A DNA stretch of 64,000 bases from Verrucomicrobia bacterium LW23 (GCA_003054695.1 QAZA01000050.1:186001-250000), one strand, 5' to 3'; counted from the stretch's first letter, positions 48,088-58,387 are shown. Translations and numbers: made by a program. Notes: generated by a model not told the origin, from the letters alone.

Positions 48088-49104
48088 ATGAGCCCCACTC
48101 TCACATATAAAGCAGCCTATTTTCGCTCTCCGGAGTCGGTCGTCCTCAAGGACACCACCCCCGGCGCTTTGCCGTCCACCGATGCCATGCTGCGCGTGGA
48201 CGCCTGCGGCATCTGCGGCACCGACATCAACGCCATCATGCGCGGCGCGGCGGAGGACACGCCCGTAGGCCACGAGGTGGCCGGGCGCGTCGTAGCCGCA
48301 GATGGCTCCGTCACCCATCGCCACGCCGTGCTGGAGAGCTCCAGTGCGTGCGGCCGCTGCATATCGTGCCGCAACGGGCAGCCGGAGTTGTGTCGCGACG
48401 TGAAGACTTTTTTCGCGCGGCCCTTCTTTGGAATTGCGGAGTACATGCCCGCGCCGGAGATCTCCGTGCTGGATTATGAGGGCATGAGCCCCGAAGTGGC
48501 GACGCTTTCCGAGCCGCTGGCCGTGGCGATCGACCTGGCCTCGACGGCGGAGATCACGCCTCAAAGCGTGGTGCTTGTCGCCGGGCTGGGGCCGATTGGC
48601 CTGATGGCGGTGCGCCTGGCCAAACTGGCCGGGGCAGCGTACATCTATGCCTCTACCTACCGCGGCCGCGACAAACGCAACGCGCTGGCGCAGGAGTTTG
48701 GCGCCGACGAGCTGATTTACGAGGACGAGACGCCGCTGGCCGATCGCAAGCTCGATCCCGCGCCGGACGTGATCCTGAGCACCGTTCCGCCCACCGCCAT
48801 TGGCGCATGCGTGGGGCCGGCGGCCAGAGGCGCGGTTATTGTCTACATCGGCGTCGGCCACGGCGACACCGATCATATCCATTTGCCGGCCAACGCCTTC
48901 CACTTCAAAAAGCTGCAGCTTCGCAGCTCCTTTGCATCCCCGGCGCTTCGCACCCCGCTGGCGCTGGATCTGCTGCGCACGCGGCGGGTGGACGGCGAGA
49001 AACTGATTACCCACCGCTACCCCCTGGCCGACGCCGGCGAGGCGATTCGTGTTGCCTGTCGCGATAAAGCGAATGCAATTAAGGTTGTCGTTGTCAACAA
49101 TTAG
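48088..49104 (+). CDS. zinc-dependent alcohol/sorbitol dehydrogenase-like oxidoreductase
   Basis: A 338-aa medium-chain dehydrogenase. Catalytic zinc ligands lie in DACGICGTDIN and VGHEVAGRV; the structural zinc site SACGRCISCRNGQPELC keeps four Cys. The Rossmann loop is AGLGPIGLMAVRL. It should oxidise an alcohol or polyol with NAD(P). It is followed after 18 bases by a Gfo/Idh/MocA gene, a pairing common in sugar and inositol catabolism. The substrate cannot be told from sequence. Confidence 0.88.
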   Translation: MSPTLTYKAAYFRSPESVVLKDTTPGALPSTDAMLRVDACGICGTDINAIMRGAAEDTPVGHEVAGRVVAADGSVTHRHAVLESSSACGRCISCRNGQPELCRDVKTFFARPFFGIAEYMPAPEISVLDYEGMSPEVATLSEPLAVAIDLASTAEITPQSVVLVAGLGPIGLMAVRLAKLAGAAYIYASTYRGRDKRNALAQEFGADELIYEDETPLADRKLDPAPDVILSTVPPTAIGACVGPAARGAVIVYIGVGHGDTDHIHLPANAFHFKKLQLRSSFASPALRTPLALDLLRTRRVDGEKLITHRYPLADAGEAIRVACRDKANAIKVVVVNN

Positions 49105-49122
49105 GCCGAAGCTGTACCCACT

Positions 49123-50229
49123 ATGTATCCCACGCCCGTCTTCGGCCTCATAGGCACCGGCCACATTGGCCGCATTCATCTCAAGGCGCTCCAAACCGCC
49201 GGACTCACCATCGGCGCCATCGCGGATCCCTCCGCCGACGCGCTGGCCGCCGCAACGCGCTTTGCACCCAACGCCAGGCAATACAGCGATTACAAAGAAC
49301 TGCTAGCCGATCCCGACGTTACCGCAGTTAACATTTGCACCATCAACAGCTTACACTTCCCCATCCTCAAAGCGGCTGTCGCTGCGGGCAAACACGTCTT
49401 TTGCGAAAAGACGATGACCGTGAGCACCGCCGAAGCGCTGGAAGCGGCCTCCCTGCGCCCCGCGCCCGGCCAGGTGGTGCAGATCGGCTACATGAAGCGC
49501 TGCTTCCCCGCCAGCGTGTGGGCCAGGGAGAACATGGAACGCATCGGCTACCCCATCACCGCCACGGTGCGCAGCTTCCAGGGAGGCCTGGTCAGCGACA
49601 AGATTTTTGACTCCCCCGACTGGCGCCCCGCCGCGGATGGCACGCCCAGCCGCACGCGCCGCTTTGCGAGCGGCGGCATGCTGAACATGGCCGGCAGCCA
49701 CATGCTGGACATGACGGCCTGGCTGCTGGGCGATCCCGCCTCCGTCACCTGCCGCACCTGGGCCCCCACAGGCTACGACGCCGACCTGCACACGCACGGC
49801 CTTTTTCTGATGAAGGGTGGCACGATTGTGCACTTTGAGGCCGCGCTGCCCCACTTTAGCAAAACCGGGGAGTACGGCAACGGCTGGGAGGAAGTCATCC
49901 AGATTAACGGCACGCTGGGCCGCATGGAAATTGTCTACCCGCTGTGGGATCGCCCCGCCGATTTCTCCGCCAGGGCACGCATCTATATCGAAGCAGACAA
50001 AGCCTGGGAGCAGCCCGACTTTCCGCATGCCGACGCGTTTATGCTGGAGCTGGAAGCCTTTGCGGCGGCCTGCAACTCCGGCGGCGCCGAGCCCGCACCT
50101 ACCGAGCTGATCTCCTGGCAGCGCCCCGGCATCCGCGAAGGCGCTGTGGTCGATTGCTGGATCGACACCTGCTACGCGAGCGCCGCAGCCGGCGGCAAAA
50201 CTCTGGACGTACCCCTGCCGCCCGCTTAG
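49123..50229 (+). CDS. Gfo/Idh/MocA family oxidoreductase
   Basis: A 368-aa protein. The N-terminal Rossmann fold has FGLIGTGHIGRIHLKAL; the family's EKP motif appears as CEKTMTVST with Thr in place of Pro; GYMKRCFPASVW and the C-terminal beta sheet (GGMLNMAGSHMLDMTAWLLG) complete the fold. These enzymes oxidise or reduce sugars and cyclitols with NAD(P). It is very likely co-transcribed with the alcohol dehydrogenase gene upstream (18-base gap), and the pair probably acts on one carbohydrate. Confidence 0.9.
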   Translation: MYPTPVFGLIGTGHIGRIHLKALQTAGLTIGAIADPSADALAAATRFAPNARQYSDYKELLADPDVTAVNICTINSLHFPILKAAVAAGKHVFCEKTMTVSTAEALEAASLRPAPGQVVQIGYMKRCFPASVWARENMERIGYPITATVRSFQGGLVSDKIFDSPDWRPAADGTPSRTRRFASGGMLNMAGSHMLDMTAWLLGDPASVTCRTWAPTGYDADLHTHGLFLMKGGTIVHFEAALPHFSKTGEYGNGWEEVIQINGTLGRMEIVYPLWDRPADFSARARIYIEADKAWEQPDFPHADAFMLELEAFAAACNSGGAEPAPTELISWQRPGIREGAVVDCWIDTCYASAAAGGKTLDVPLPPA

Positions 50230-50325
50230 CAGCGGCGCGCCCTGGTGGGGGAGATTATGCCTTTCAACCGCAGTACGAGCAACACGAGAACATCACGCAA
50301 CAGCCACACGCACGCACCCACCCCC

Positions 50326-52701
50326 ATGAAACACATCTCCCTCACCACCAGGCAGTTGCGCAGTCTCTGCGCGGCTATGGTGCTGATGACCGCCGGCGCG
50401 CTCGCCCCGGCGGCCATCGCCACGGGGCATGCGCAGGATAAGCCTGCCGCCCCTGTCGCCGCCACCGCCAACACCGCCCCCGCGGAGGCACCCAAGGCCG
50501 AAGCCAAGGCCCAAGCCAAGCCCGCCGACGCCCCCGCGCCTGCCCCCGCAGCACCCGGCAAGCCGCTTCTGGAGAACGGCGACATGAGCGCCGACTCCGA
50601 CAAGGACGGATGGCCTGACGGCTGGCCCAAACCCAAGGAAGGGCGCTGGATCACCGACGAAGGCAATCCGTTCATCCGTTTCTCCAGCACGACGCCCGGC
50701 GAGATGGTGATGATGTACCGCGAGTTTAACGTGCCGGAAGGCACAGAGGCCGTCGAGATCTCCTGGCGCCAGCGCATCACTGGCCTCACCGTCGGCAGCA
50801 AGGCGTGGTTCGACGCCCGCATCATCGCCGAGTTTACCGACGCCGAGCGCAAAAAGGTGGAAGGCCCTCAGCCCCGCATGCCCTACGCCCGTAAGGATAC
50901 CGCCGGCTGGGAAGAAAAGACCGTGCAGGCCCTCGTGCCCGAAGGCGCGAAGCTGCTGAAATTCATGCCCTCGCTCTTTCAGGTGGAGAGCGGCACGTTT
51001 GACATCGACGACGTGGTGATCCGCCCGATCGACGCCACCGCCCTGCGCGAGGAAAACAAGAAGGCCGAGGAAGAGAAAGCCGCCTCGCTGGCCAAAAACG
51101 CCGCCACCCGCCAGGAAAAGGCCGCCAAGAATCTCGGCGCCGACGGCTCCATCATCCCCAACGGCAATATGGAGGCCGACAGCAAAGGCAAGAGCTGGCC
51201 CGACGGCTGGGGTCACCCCAAAACCGGCAGCTATGAGAAGGAGGAAGGCAACAGCTTCATCCGCATCACCGCGCCCGAGCCGGACAAGATGAACATCATC
51301 TACCAGACCTACGATCTGCCCCCCGGCATCCAGGCGCTGGAGCTGAAATTCCGCACCCGCGTCACCAACCTCAAGAAGGGCAAGATGCCCTGGTTTGACG
51401 CCCGCATTATCACGGAGTTCAAGGACGCCGCCGGCAAGAAGATCTCCCAGGGTGGCGCGCCCAACATGGGTAGCAACACCAAGGGCTGGGTGGAAAAGAG
51501 CTCCATGTTCCTGGTGCCCGAAGGCGCTGTCTCCATCGTCATCATGCCCTCGCTGTTTCAGGTAACCAGCGGCACCATGGACCTTGACGACGTGACGCTG
51601 AAGGCGATCGACCCCGCCCCCATCTACGCCAAGAAGGAAGCCGACAAGAAGGCCGCGGAAGCCCGCTACGTGCCGCCGGAGGAGCCGAAGAAAGACAAGT
51701 GGCCCAAGATGCTCCGCGTTGTCGGCAACAAGGTGCTGGATTCCGACGACAAGGAAGTATGGCTGCAGGGCGTCAACGCCGGCGGTCTGGAGACTCTGCC
51801 GCACGACATGCAGGTCATCAAGTCGGTCGTCGTGGCCATTGACGAGTGGAAATCCAACTGCGTGCGCCTGCCCATCAACGAGACGTTCTGGTACGGCAAA
51901 AGCCCCTACCAGAAGGATGGCGGCAAGGAGTATCGCGACAAGATCGACCAGATTGTAACGCTGTGCGGCAACCGCGGCGCCTACCTCGTGCTGGATCTCC
52001 ACCGCTTCCGCGCCCCCAAGCAGGAGCACGCCGACTTTTGGAAAGACGCGGCCACGCACTACAAGGATAACCCCGTCGTGCTGTTCGACATCTTTAACGA
52101 GCCCTACGCCATTAGCTGGGAGATCTGGCAGAAAGGCGGCTTCGTCTCCACCAACAAGACGGGCGTGGACGAATCGCAATTCATCTCCGCCGAGGAGCGC
52201 AAGAAGCTGGAAGGCTTCGAGTCCATCGGCATGCAGGGCCTGATTGACGCCGTGCGTTCCACGGGCGCCAAGAACATCATCATCGCCGGCGGCATCTTCT
52301 GGTGCAACGACCTCACCGGCGTGCTGAAGGGCTACGCGCTGGACGACAAGGGCGGCAACGGCATCATGTACAGCTGGCACACCTACCACTGGCACCCGGG
52401 CTGGGAGCGCATCCCGCCGATCGCCGAGAAGTACCCGATCTTTCTGGGCGAAGTGGGCGCATCGCCAAAAGGCGTCATGGGCTTTATCCCGGAGAAGGAT
52501 CAGGAGGATCCCTACACCTTCTCGCCGGACATGCTCGGCTTTATCCAGAAATACAAGATTCACTGGACCGGCTGGTGCTTCCACCCCAAAGCCGCACCGT
52601 GCATGATCGAAGACTGGACCTACAAGCCCACCCCCTACTGGGGTGAGTTTGCCAAGCGCGCGCTGGGAGGCGAAGCGTTTGAGATGAAGAAGATGCGGTA
52701 A
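50326..52701 (+). CDS. exported GH5-type glycosidase with duplicated N-terminal binding module
   Basis: A 791-aa protein. A signal peptide (about residues 1-37, cleavage after HAQ) is followed by an Ala/Pro/Lys linker. Two homologous beta-sandwich modules follow (about 78-240 and 285-435); both contain WPDGW, GN-FIR, WFDARII-EF and a final LFQV-SGT-D-DDV. They are separated by a Lys/Glu/Ala-rich helical linker. The catalytic domain (about 465-785) has GH5 features: [12 protein letters not shown]-like helix, general acid Glu in FDIFNEPYA and nucleophile Glu in IFLGEVGAS. It probably cleaves a beta-glucan or mannan outside the cytoplasm. An ATG at 50245 upstream would place the signal peptide internally and is rejected. 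Confidence 0.87.
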   Translation: MKHISLTTRQLRSLCAAMVLMTAGALAPAAIATGHAQDKPAAPVAATANTAPAEAPKAEAKAQAKPADAPAPAPAAPGKPLLENGDMSADSDKDGWPDGWPKPKEGRWITDEGNPFIRFSSTTPGEMVMMYREFNVPEGTEAVEISWRQRITGLTVGSKAWFDARIIAEFTDAERKKVEGPQPRMPYARKDTAGWEEKTVQALVPEGAKLLKFMPSLFQVESGTFDIDDVVIRPIDATALREENKKAEEEKAASLAKNAATRQEKAAKNLGADGSIIPNGNMEADSKGKSWPDGWGHPKTGSYEKEEGNSFIRITAPEPDKMNIIYQTYDLPPGIQALELKFRTRVTNLKKGKMPWFDARIITEFKDAAGKKISQGGAPNMGSNTKGWVEKSSMFLVPEGAVSIVIMPSLFQVTSGTMDLDDVTLKAIDPAPIYAKKEADKKAAEARYVPPEEPKKDKWPKMLRVVGNKVLDSDDKEVWLQGVNAGGLETLPHDMQVIKSVVVAIDEWKSNCVRLPINETFWYGKSPYQKDGGKEYRDKIDQIVTLCGNRGAYLVLDLHRFRAPKQEHADFWKDAATHYKDNPVVLFDIFNEPYAISWEIWQKGGFVSTNKTGVDESQFISAEERKKLEGFESIGMQGLIDAVRSTGAKNIIIAGGIFWCNDLTGVLKGYALDDKGGNGIMYSWHTYHWHPGWERIPPIAEKYPIFLGEVGASPKGVMGFIPEKDQEDPYTFSPDMLGFIQKYKIHWTGWCFHPKAAPCMIEDWTYKPTPYWGEFAKRALGGEAFEMKKMR

Positions 52702-52818
52702 GTATGCGCGATCTCCAGGCGCTTTGCCAGGCGCACCGCAAACGCACTGCAAGCGCGCTGCCAGCAGACTGCATCGCACTCCAGCGCAATGCCTTATGTG
52801 TTGCGCTCTATCCCGCAC

Positions 52819-52860
52819 ACAGGCGCCGGGCCCGCAAAGGTCCGGCGCCTGTTGTGTTGT
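52819..52860 (+). terminator. hairpin terminator after the GH5 gene
   Basis: ACAGGCGCCGG (52819-52829) pairs perfectly with CCGGCGCCTGT (52842-52852), followed by TGTGTTGT, a T-rich but interrupted tail. It lies 118 bases after the GH5 stop. Confidence 0.65.
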
Positions 52861-52970
52861 GTGGGGTTGACTCTCCCCCATCGATTGCGCAAAACAGTGG
52901 GGTCGCAGCGTCTGCCAGGTGTACCTCTTCGCGGTTCACAACCTTCGAATCGAAAGCACCCCGCCGCCCC

Positions 52971-54029
52971 ATGTCCAACCTCTCCCCCCTCAGCATCCAG
53001 ATTAAGGACGAAAAGCGCGCCTACTACCCGGGCGACGAGATTACCGGCACCGTCATCGCCAAGCCGCAGGCCGATACCATCTGCCGCAAGCTTACCATCG
53101 CGCTGAACTGGCGCACCGGCGGCATGGGCAATGTGGACGAGGGCAAACCACAGGGAGAGATCACTCTCTTCTCCGGCACCCTGCGCGCCGGCGTGCCCCA
53201 GGAGTTTCCCTTCAGCCTTACCGTACCGCCCGGGCCGCTGACCTACCACGGCAACATCGTCTACGTCAACTGGTACCTGCACGCCCAGGCGGACGTGCCA
53301 TGGGCGTTCGACCCTACAGTCCGCCGTGAGTTTATTCTGGCCTCGCCACAAGATCCGGTACCGCTGGACCTGGGCCCCAGCTACAAGCCACCCAAACACC
53401 CGTCATCCAACGAGCCCACGCCCTGGTGGCTGATCATCCTGCTCATCCTCGCCGCGGCCGTCGCCACGTGGTTTTTTCCGTGCTGCCTCTTTATCATCAT
53501 CCCGGCGGTGATATTCTGGGCCATACCGGAGTACCGTAAGTGGTTGCAGGTTAAGAAGCTGGGCAAGCGCGTGCTGCACATCGAGCCGCAGCAGGCCTAT
53601 GCGGGCGAGTCGATCGAAGTCAGCTTTCAGTACCAGGCCACCTCCAGGGTGGATCTGGAGTTTATCTCCGCCGAGCTGCTGGGCCAGGAGCGCGTGGAAA
53701 GCGGCTCGGGCAGCAATCGCAAAACGCACAAGCACAAGATCTTCGGCAATGAGGAGTTCCTGCTGCGCGACGCCATTGTAACCCCCGGCATCCCCGGCTC
53801 GCACCGTGCCACCCTGTGGTTTCCCAAGGATGCCGCGCCCACCTTTGCCGCCAGCAACAACTGGGTGGAGTGGAGCGTCATCTTTCGCCTGAAAGTGCGC
53901 GGCTACGGTGTGTGGGAGGAGACACATCCAGTCACCCTCTGGCCCACCCCCGGCGTCGAGCATTTCAAATCCCATCGCGATCCCGACGATTTCGATGAGC
54001 ACGAGGACACTGACGACGAAGACGTGTAG
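52971..54029 (+). CDS. arrestin-like membrane protein
   Basis: A 352-aa protein. The N-terminal ~140 residues show an arrestin-type beta-sandwich: IKDEKRAYYPGDEITGTVI, FPFSLTVPPGPLTYHG and WYLHAQADVPWA. Two adjacent hydrophobic helices at about residues 153-186 (PWWLIILLILAAAVATWFF and LFIIIPAVIFWAI) are inserted, then a second beta-rich half begins IEPQQAYAGESIEVSF, and the C-terminus is acidic (DEHEDTDDEDV). Eukaryotic arrestins bind receptors; bacterial arrestin-fold proteins such as Spo0M have unclear roles. The call rests on pattern, not motif identity. The ATG at 52971 is chosen because earlier frame sequence contains the terminator. Confidence 0.6.
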   Translation: MSNLSPLSIQIKDEKRAYYPGDEITGTVIAKPQADTICRKLTIALNWRTGGMGNVDEGKPQGEITLFSGTLRAGVPQEFPFSLTVPPGPLTYHGNIVYVNWYLHAQADVPWAFDPTVRREFILASPQDPVPLDLGPSYKPPKHPSSNEPTPWWLIILLILAAAVATWFFPCCLFIIIPAVIFWAIPEYRKWLQVKKLGKRVLHIEPQQAYAGESIEVSFQYQATSRVDLEFISAELLGQERVESGSGSNRKTHKHKIFGNEEFLLRDAIVTPGIPGSHRATLWFPKDAAPTFAASNNWVEWSVIFRLKVRGYGVWEETHPVTLWPTPGVEHFKSHRDPDDFDEHEDTDDEDV

Positions 54030-54069
54030 CGGACAGGATAGCCGCCGCGCCCCTGTGACGCCATGCCCC

Positions 54070-54723
54070 ATGCCGCTCTACGATTACCTCGCGCCCCTCT
54101 ACGATCCTGCCTTCCACCCCATCTACCTGCCCTACCGCACGCGCGCGCTGGCGGCACTGCCGTTAAAGCCTGGCATGCGTGTGCTGGATCTGGCATGCGG
54201 TACCGGGCAGAACTTCCCCCTCATCGCCCCGCGCCTGGCCCCTGGCGGCGAGATTACCGGCCTCGACATCTCCGCCGGAACTCTCTGGCACGCAGCGCGT
54301 TACGCACGCGCACAACAGCACTGCCGCATCCGCCTGGTGCATGCCGACGCCACCCGGACATCGCGTGCGCCAGGCGAAAGCAGCTCGCCGCGTGCGCTGA
54401 TTCCCGAGCACAGCATGGATGCGTGCATCTGCACCTACGGCCTCAGCAGTATTCCCGACTGGCAGGCCGCGCTCGATTTCGGCATCCGCACGCTGCGCCC
54501 CGGCGGCATCTTCCTGCTGCACGACATCCACGCCGATGCCACACATCCCCTCCCCCACACCCGCCTTGTGGAGCTCGCCACCTTTACAAACCTGCGCCAC
54601 AAGCTATGGCTCCCCCTGCAGCAGCACGCTCCCCGCTTCTCCCTGAAGTGGGAGGCGCCTCACACCCGCTGGATTTTCGGCGGCACGCTGTTTACGGCCA
54701 TGGCGGAGGTTTCGAGGCTGTAA
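54070..54723 (+). CDS. class I SAM-dependent methyltransferase
   Basis: A 217-aa protein. Motif I VLDLACGTGQN binds S-adenosylmethionine; TGLDIS is the acidic motif II, and CICTYGLSSIPDW plus LRPGGIFLLHD are motifs IV and V of the UbiE/MenG-like fold. The substrate is unknown. It begins 40 bases after the arrestin-like gene on the same strand and may be co-transcribed with it. Confidence 0.87.
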   Translation: MPLYDYLAPLYDPAFHPIYLPYRTRALAALPLKPGMRVLDLACGTGQNFPLIAPRLAPGGEITGLDISAGTLWHAARYARAQQHCRIRLVHADATRTSRAPGESSSPRALIPEHSMDACICTYGLSSIPDWQAALDFGIRTLRPGGIFLLHDIHADATHPLPHTRLVELATFTNLRHKLWLPLQQHAPRFSLKWEAPHTRWIFGGTLFTAMAEVSRL

Positions 54724-54763
54724 ACATTCGGCCTCGAATCGCACGCCAGGATATCACCCTCCC

Positions 54764-54850
54764 CTCCGTGCAATCCGTGTAATCCGTGGTTACATTTCCG
54801 TTAAAAGCGGAGGGAGTGTTTAACCACGGATACCATGGATTACCCGGATG
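54764..54850. repeat. intergenic inverted repeat with ATCCGTGG units
   Basis: AATCCGTGTAATCCGTGGTTA ends the left arm (54764-54792), and TAACCACGGATACCATGG begins the right arm (54820-54850). Short ATCCGTG units recur within each arm. Similar ATCCGTGG/CCACGGAT palindromes are scattered in many environmental bacterial genomes. Confidence 0.65.
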
Positions 54851-54922
54851 GGAAGGACGCCACCCCGTCACCCCGCACGAGGCTGGGGACGAGCTGCGCT
54901 TTCCCGCCTGCAGAGGCGTCAC

Positions 54923-55204
54923 TTACCAGTGACGATAGTGCCGGTGATAGTACCCGTTGCCCCGATAGTAACGGTACGGATAAGGCCGTCCATAGTAGTA
55001 GCCACCGCGGCGATAATAGCCGTACGGGCGATACGGGCGGTAGTACGGGCGCCCGTAGTAGTACCGGCGGTCATAGTAATCCCGCCCGCCGACAATGCGT
55101 ACGGGGCCGAGATCCACCACGATGCCTGCCTGGGCGGGCGTGGCCGTTACGGGGGCAAAGCCGAATGCCAGGCACGCCAAAAGGATAGCAAATGTAAGTC
55201 TCAT
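54923..55204 (-). CDS. small exported Tyr/Arg-rich protein
   Basis: A 93-aa protein. Residues 1-26 form a signal peptide (MRLTFAILLACLAFGF, cleavage after PAQA). A short segment IVVDLGPVRIVGGRD leads into ~50 residues made almost only of Tyr, Arg, Gly and Pro (YYGRPYYRPYRPYGYY and similar). Comparable short YR-rich exported proteins occur in several Gram-negative lineages. The function is unknown; a cell-envelope or adhesive role is speculation. The codon bias of the repeat makes a chance frame on the opposite strand unlikely. Confidence 0.7.
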   Translation of the reverse strand: MRLTFAILLACLAFGFAPVTATPAQAGIVVDLGPVRIVGGRDYYDRRYYYGRPYYRPYRPYGYYRRGGYYYGRPYPYRYYRGNGYYHRHYRHW

Positions 55205-55555
55205 AGTCGTAAAGACGTTGATACATATGCCGGCTTCCATCAAAGTGCACCACCTTGTCCATATTCCCTAAACTGCTGGCCGGCAACAGCTTGGCGCAGC
55301 GGAAAGCATTCCGCATTTCGCGCGACAGATGTACCGCACTGCGCCTGTGGCAGCTGGTGCGGCCGGCGTCCCGAAGGTCCGTCCGACTTTCGGCGCCGTC
55401 CCTGCGCGCCCATTGTATGTGAGAGGCCCCCCGGCGCCGTCCCCCCGCGTGGCGGCGGTGCGACGGCGGCCTGCAAAGGATCTCCTATAACTTCGCACCA
55501 AAATTGTAACTTCGCGAATTGTAATATCTACACGCCGGTTTAGGATGGGAAGGGT
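55205..55555. other. intergenic region between the YR-rich gene and glnD
   Basis: These 351 bases separate divergent genes. The end nearest glnD is AT-rich with AACTTCGC occurring twice (55491-55498 and 55509-55516). No gene is supported. Confidence 0.4.
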
Positions 55556-58312
55556 ATGCCGCCGATCCACCTCGATAAAGTCCTGCGCCATGCCGAGCGC
55601 GAGCTTGGCCAGCACGCCAGTGTGCGTCCGTCGGACATCCTGCAGTTATACGGGCGTTTCCTCAAGCAGGAGGAGCACCGTATCAAACTCGCCCACGCCA
55701 GCGGAGAAGGTGGCCGAAGCATCGTCGAAAAGCGCGCCGACCTCATCACCATTATGCTCCAGCACGTGTGGCAGGGCGCGTGCAACACCAGCATTCCCCG
55801 CATCGCCGGCAACGATGGCAAACCCAAGCTGGCCCTGGCAGCCGTAGGCGGCTTTGGCCGCGGCGAGCTTAACCCGCATAGCGATATCGACATCCTCTTC
55901 ATCTACGCCCGTGAGGCCGGCGCCCGCCCCAAGGTGGTGGACGAGATTGTGGAGCAGGTGCTTTACATGTTGTGGGACATGGGCTTACGCGTCGGCCACG
56001 CCTCCCGGACCCTCGAGGAACTCGTCGACGAAGCCAACGGCGAGCTCAAGACCAAAACCGCCCTGCTGGAATCCCGCTTCATCTCGGGCGACGTCGCTCT
56101 TTACGAGACGTTTGAGAAGCAGTTTGAGCGCTCCTGCATCAACGGCCACGAGAAGGAGTACATCGAGTGGCGCTTTGCCGACCAGGACGACCGCCACAGC
56201 AAGCACGGCAACACCGTGTTTGTGCAGGAGCCGCACGTCAAGAACGGCTGCGGCGGCCTGCGCGACTACCACAACATGATGTGGATCGCCCGCGTTCGCC
56301 GTAACATCCGCAGCACCATGGAGTTAATGGAGCTGGAGTACATCACCCCCAGCGAGCGCAAACAGATGGAGCGCGCCTACGACTTTGTGTTGCACATACG
56401 CAACCAGCTGCACTACCAGCAAAAGCGCAATGGCGATTTGCTCACGCTCTATCTCCAGGGCCAGATTGCCAACGCCCTGCACTACCCGCAACGCAACATC
56501 CTGCGCCGTACGGAGGCGCTGATGCGCGAGTACTACCAGCACGCGCAAAAGCTCTACTTCCTGTGCAACAGCCTCAGCAAACGCATTGCGCAAACCATTG
56601 CGGGCCAACGCGTTCGCTGGAACTTCCTTCCCTTCCACGCCGTCAAGACGGAGAAGATTGACGTGTTTGTGGTGCAAGAGGGCATGATCGAGGCGGTGGA
56701 AACGCCCGGCGTCTCCGTATTTACGGAGGATCCCTTCCGTCTCCTGCGCATTTTCCTCTACGCGCAGCAGCGCGACGTGGAGCTGGGGCCCAGCGTTAAG
56801 TTCCGCATTACCAGGCGTTTAGGGCTGGTGAACAAATCGTTCATCTACCACAAGACGACGCGCGAAATCATGCTCACCATCATGAGCAAAAAGGGGCAGG
56901 TCGGCCGCATCCTGCGCCGCATGCACGAGATCGGCCTGCTCGGCCGCATTTTCCCCGAGTTCGCGCCCCTCACCTGCCTGGTGCAGCACGAGTTTTTCCA
57001 TCGCTACACCGCCGACGAGCACACGCTTGTATGCCTCGAGATGCTCGACCGCATCATCGACGCCGAGGACCCGCCCTTCTCCAAATACAAGGCGCTTTTC
57101 CAAAGCATCGAGCGCCCGCAAATCCTTTATCTTGCGATGCTTCTGCACGATACAGGCAAATCCGACAACTCCCGCAACCACAGCGAGGACAGCGCCGTCA
57201 ACGCCATGCGCGTGGCCCGTCGCATGAAGCTGGCGCAGACCGACCTCTCCATGCTCATCTTCCTGGTGGATCACCACCTGACGATGTCCGAGACGGCCCG
57301 CCGCAAAAACCTGGACGACGACGAAACGATCATCGAATTTGCCCGCACCGTGCGCACCCAGGAACGCCTGGACATGCTGATGCTCCTGACCTTTGCCGAC
57401 TACCACGGCACCGATGCGCGCCAAACCGGCATGGACTGGAAGGAGTTGCTGCTGTGGCACTTGTACCACCGCACCGCCGCCGCGCTGCGCAGCCAGGACG
57501 AGTTCCTGGCCGCCGCCCGCGCAGAAATCGCCGGCCTGCAACAGCGGCTGACCGAGGAGCTCGGCAAGGAGATCGACAAGGGCGAAATCGACGCGCACTT
57601 TGAGAATCTGCCGGCCCGCTACTTCAACACGCTTCCGGAGCCGATGATCGCCACGCACATCCGCATCGTCCACGAGTTTTTGTGGCATCAAATCATGGAC
57701 GAAGAAGCCGCCCTGCGCCCCGTCATCCGCTGGATCGACTCACCCGAGCAGGGCTTCTCCACCGTGGTGATTGTGACGTGGGACCGCGCCAAAAGCTTCG
57801 CGCGAATCACAGGCGCCTTCTCGTGTTGTGGCATGGACATCCTTAGCTCCGACATCTTTACACGCGAAGACGACATCGTCATCGATACGTTCTGCGTCGC
57901 CAGCGAGGCGTTCGGCTCGCCCATCGACGACCGCGACAAAAAAGCGTTCCAGGATCTCCTCTACCGCGCCCTTTCCGCCTCCGCCTACGACTTCCCCGAG
58001 ATGGGCAAGACCAACCACCGCCGCCTCAGCGGCTTTGAAGACGCGGAGTTCCCCACCAAGATCTCCTTCGACCAGGCCAGCAGCCGCCAGTACACCCTGC
58101 TGGATCTGCAAACCGCCGACCAACCCGGCCTGCTGTACAAGGTCGCGCTCGTGCTTGTGGAGCTGAACATCCACGTCGTGTTTGCGCGGATTACCACGGA
58201 AAAAGGCGCCGCGCTGGATACCTTCTACCTCACGGACCACAACGATAAGAAGCTCAGCGACAGCATGATAGAGAAGCTCACCACCGCGCTGCAAAAGAAG
58301 ATTGCCTCCTAA
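55556..58312 (+). CDS. glnD: bifunctional [protein-PII] uridylyltransferase/uridylyl-removing enzyme
   Basis: A 918-aa protein with all GlnD domains in order: nucleotidyltransferase (GGFGRGELNPHSDIDILFIY; metal-binding Asp pair near residue 110), PII-UTase helical domain (KNGCGGLRDYHNM), HD hydrolase (LLHDTGKSD near residue 530) and two ACT domains (about 737-815 and 845-915), which sense glutamine. It uridylylates and de-uridylylates PII to signal nitrogen status. GGGAAGGGT immediately before the ATG gives it one of the clearer ribosome-binding sites of the window. No glnB or glnA adjoins it. Confidence 0.96.
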   Translation: MPPIHLDKVLRHAERELGQHASVRPSDILQLYGRFLKQEEHRIKLAHASGEGGRSIVEKRADLITIMLQHVWQGACNTSIPRIAGNDGKPKLALAAVGGFGRGELNPHSDIDILFIYAREAGARPKVVDEIVEQVLYMLWDMGLRVGHASRTLEELVDEANGELKTKTALLESRFISGDVALYETFEKQFERSCINGHEKEYIEWRFADQDDRHSKHGNTVFVQEPHVKNGCGGLRDYHNMMWIARVRRNIRSTMELMELEYITPSERKQMERAYDFVLHIRNQLHYQQKRNGDLLTLYLQGQIANALHYPQRNILRRTEALMREYYQHAQKLYFLCNSLSKRIAQTIAGQRVRWNFLPFHAVKTEKIDVFVVQEGMIEAVETPGVSVFTEDPFRLLRIFLYAQQRDVELGPSVKFRITRRLGLVNKSFIYHKTTREIMLTIMSKKGQVGRILRRMHEIGLLGRIFPEFAPLTCLVQHEFFHRYTADEHTLVCLEMLDRIIDAEDPPFSKYKALFQSIERPQILYLAMLLHDTGKSDNSRNHSEDSAVNAMRVARRMKLAQTDLSMLIFLVDHHLTMSETARRKNLDDDETIIEFARTVRTQERLDMLMLLTFADYHGTDARQTGMDWKELLLWHLYHRTAAALRSQDEFLAAARAEIAGLQQRLTEELGKEIDKGEIDAHFENLPARYFNTLPEPMIATHIRIVHEFLWHQIMDEEAALRPVIRWIDSPEQGFSTVVIVTWDRAKSFARITGAFSCCGMDILSSDIFTREDDIVIDTFCVASEAFGSPIDDRDKKAFQDLLYRALSASAYDFPEMGKTNHRRLSGFEDAEFPTKISFDQASSRQYTLLDLQTADQPGLLYKVALVLVELNIHVVFARITTEKGAALDTFYLTDHNDKKLSDSMIEKLTTALQKKIAS

Positions 58313-58387
58313 GCAAGCCGCGGCTACAACTGCCCGGTCTGCCCGATACGTATCGCCCCGCCCAACCACGCTTCGGCCTCTGGCGCT

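Noticed and set aside
50293-52881. 862-codon minus-strand frame opposite the GH5 gene
   Set aside because: High-GC codon shadow. The plus strand has signal peptide, modules and GH5 catalytic motifs; the minus frame has no recognisable domain.
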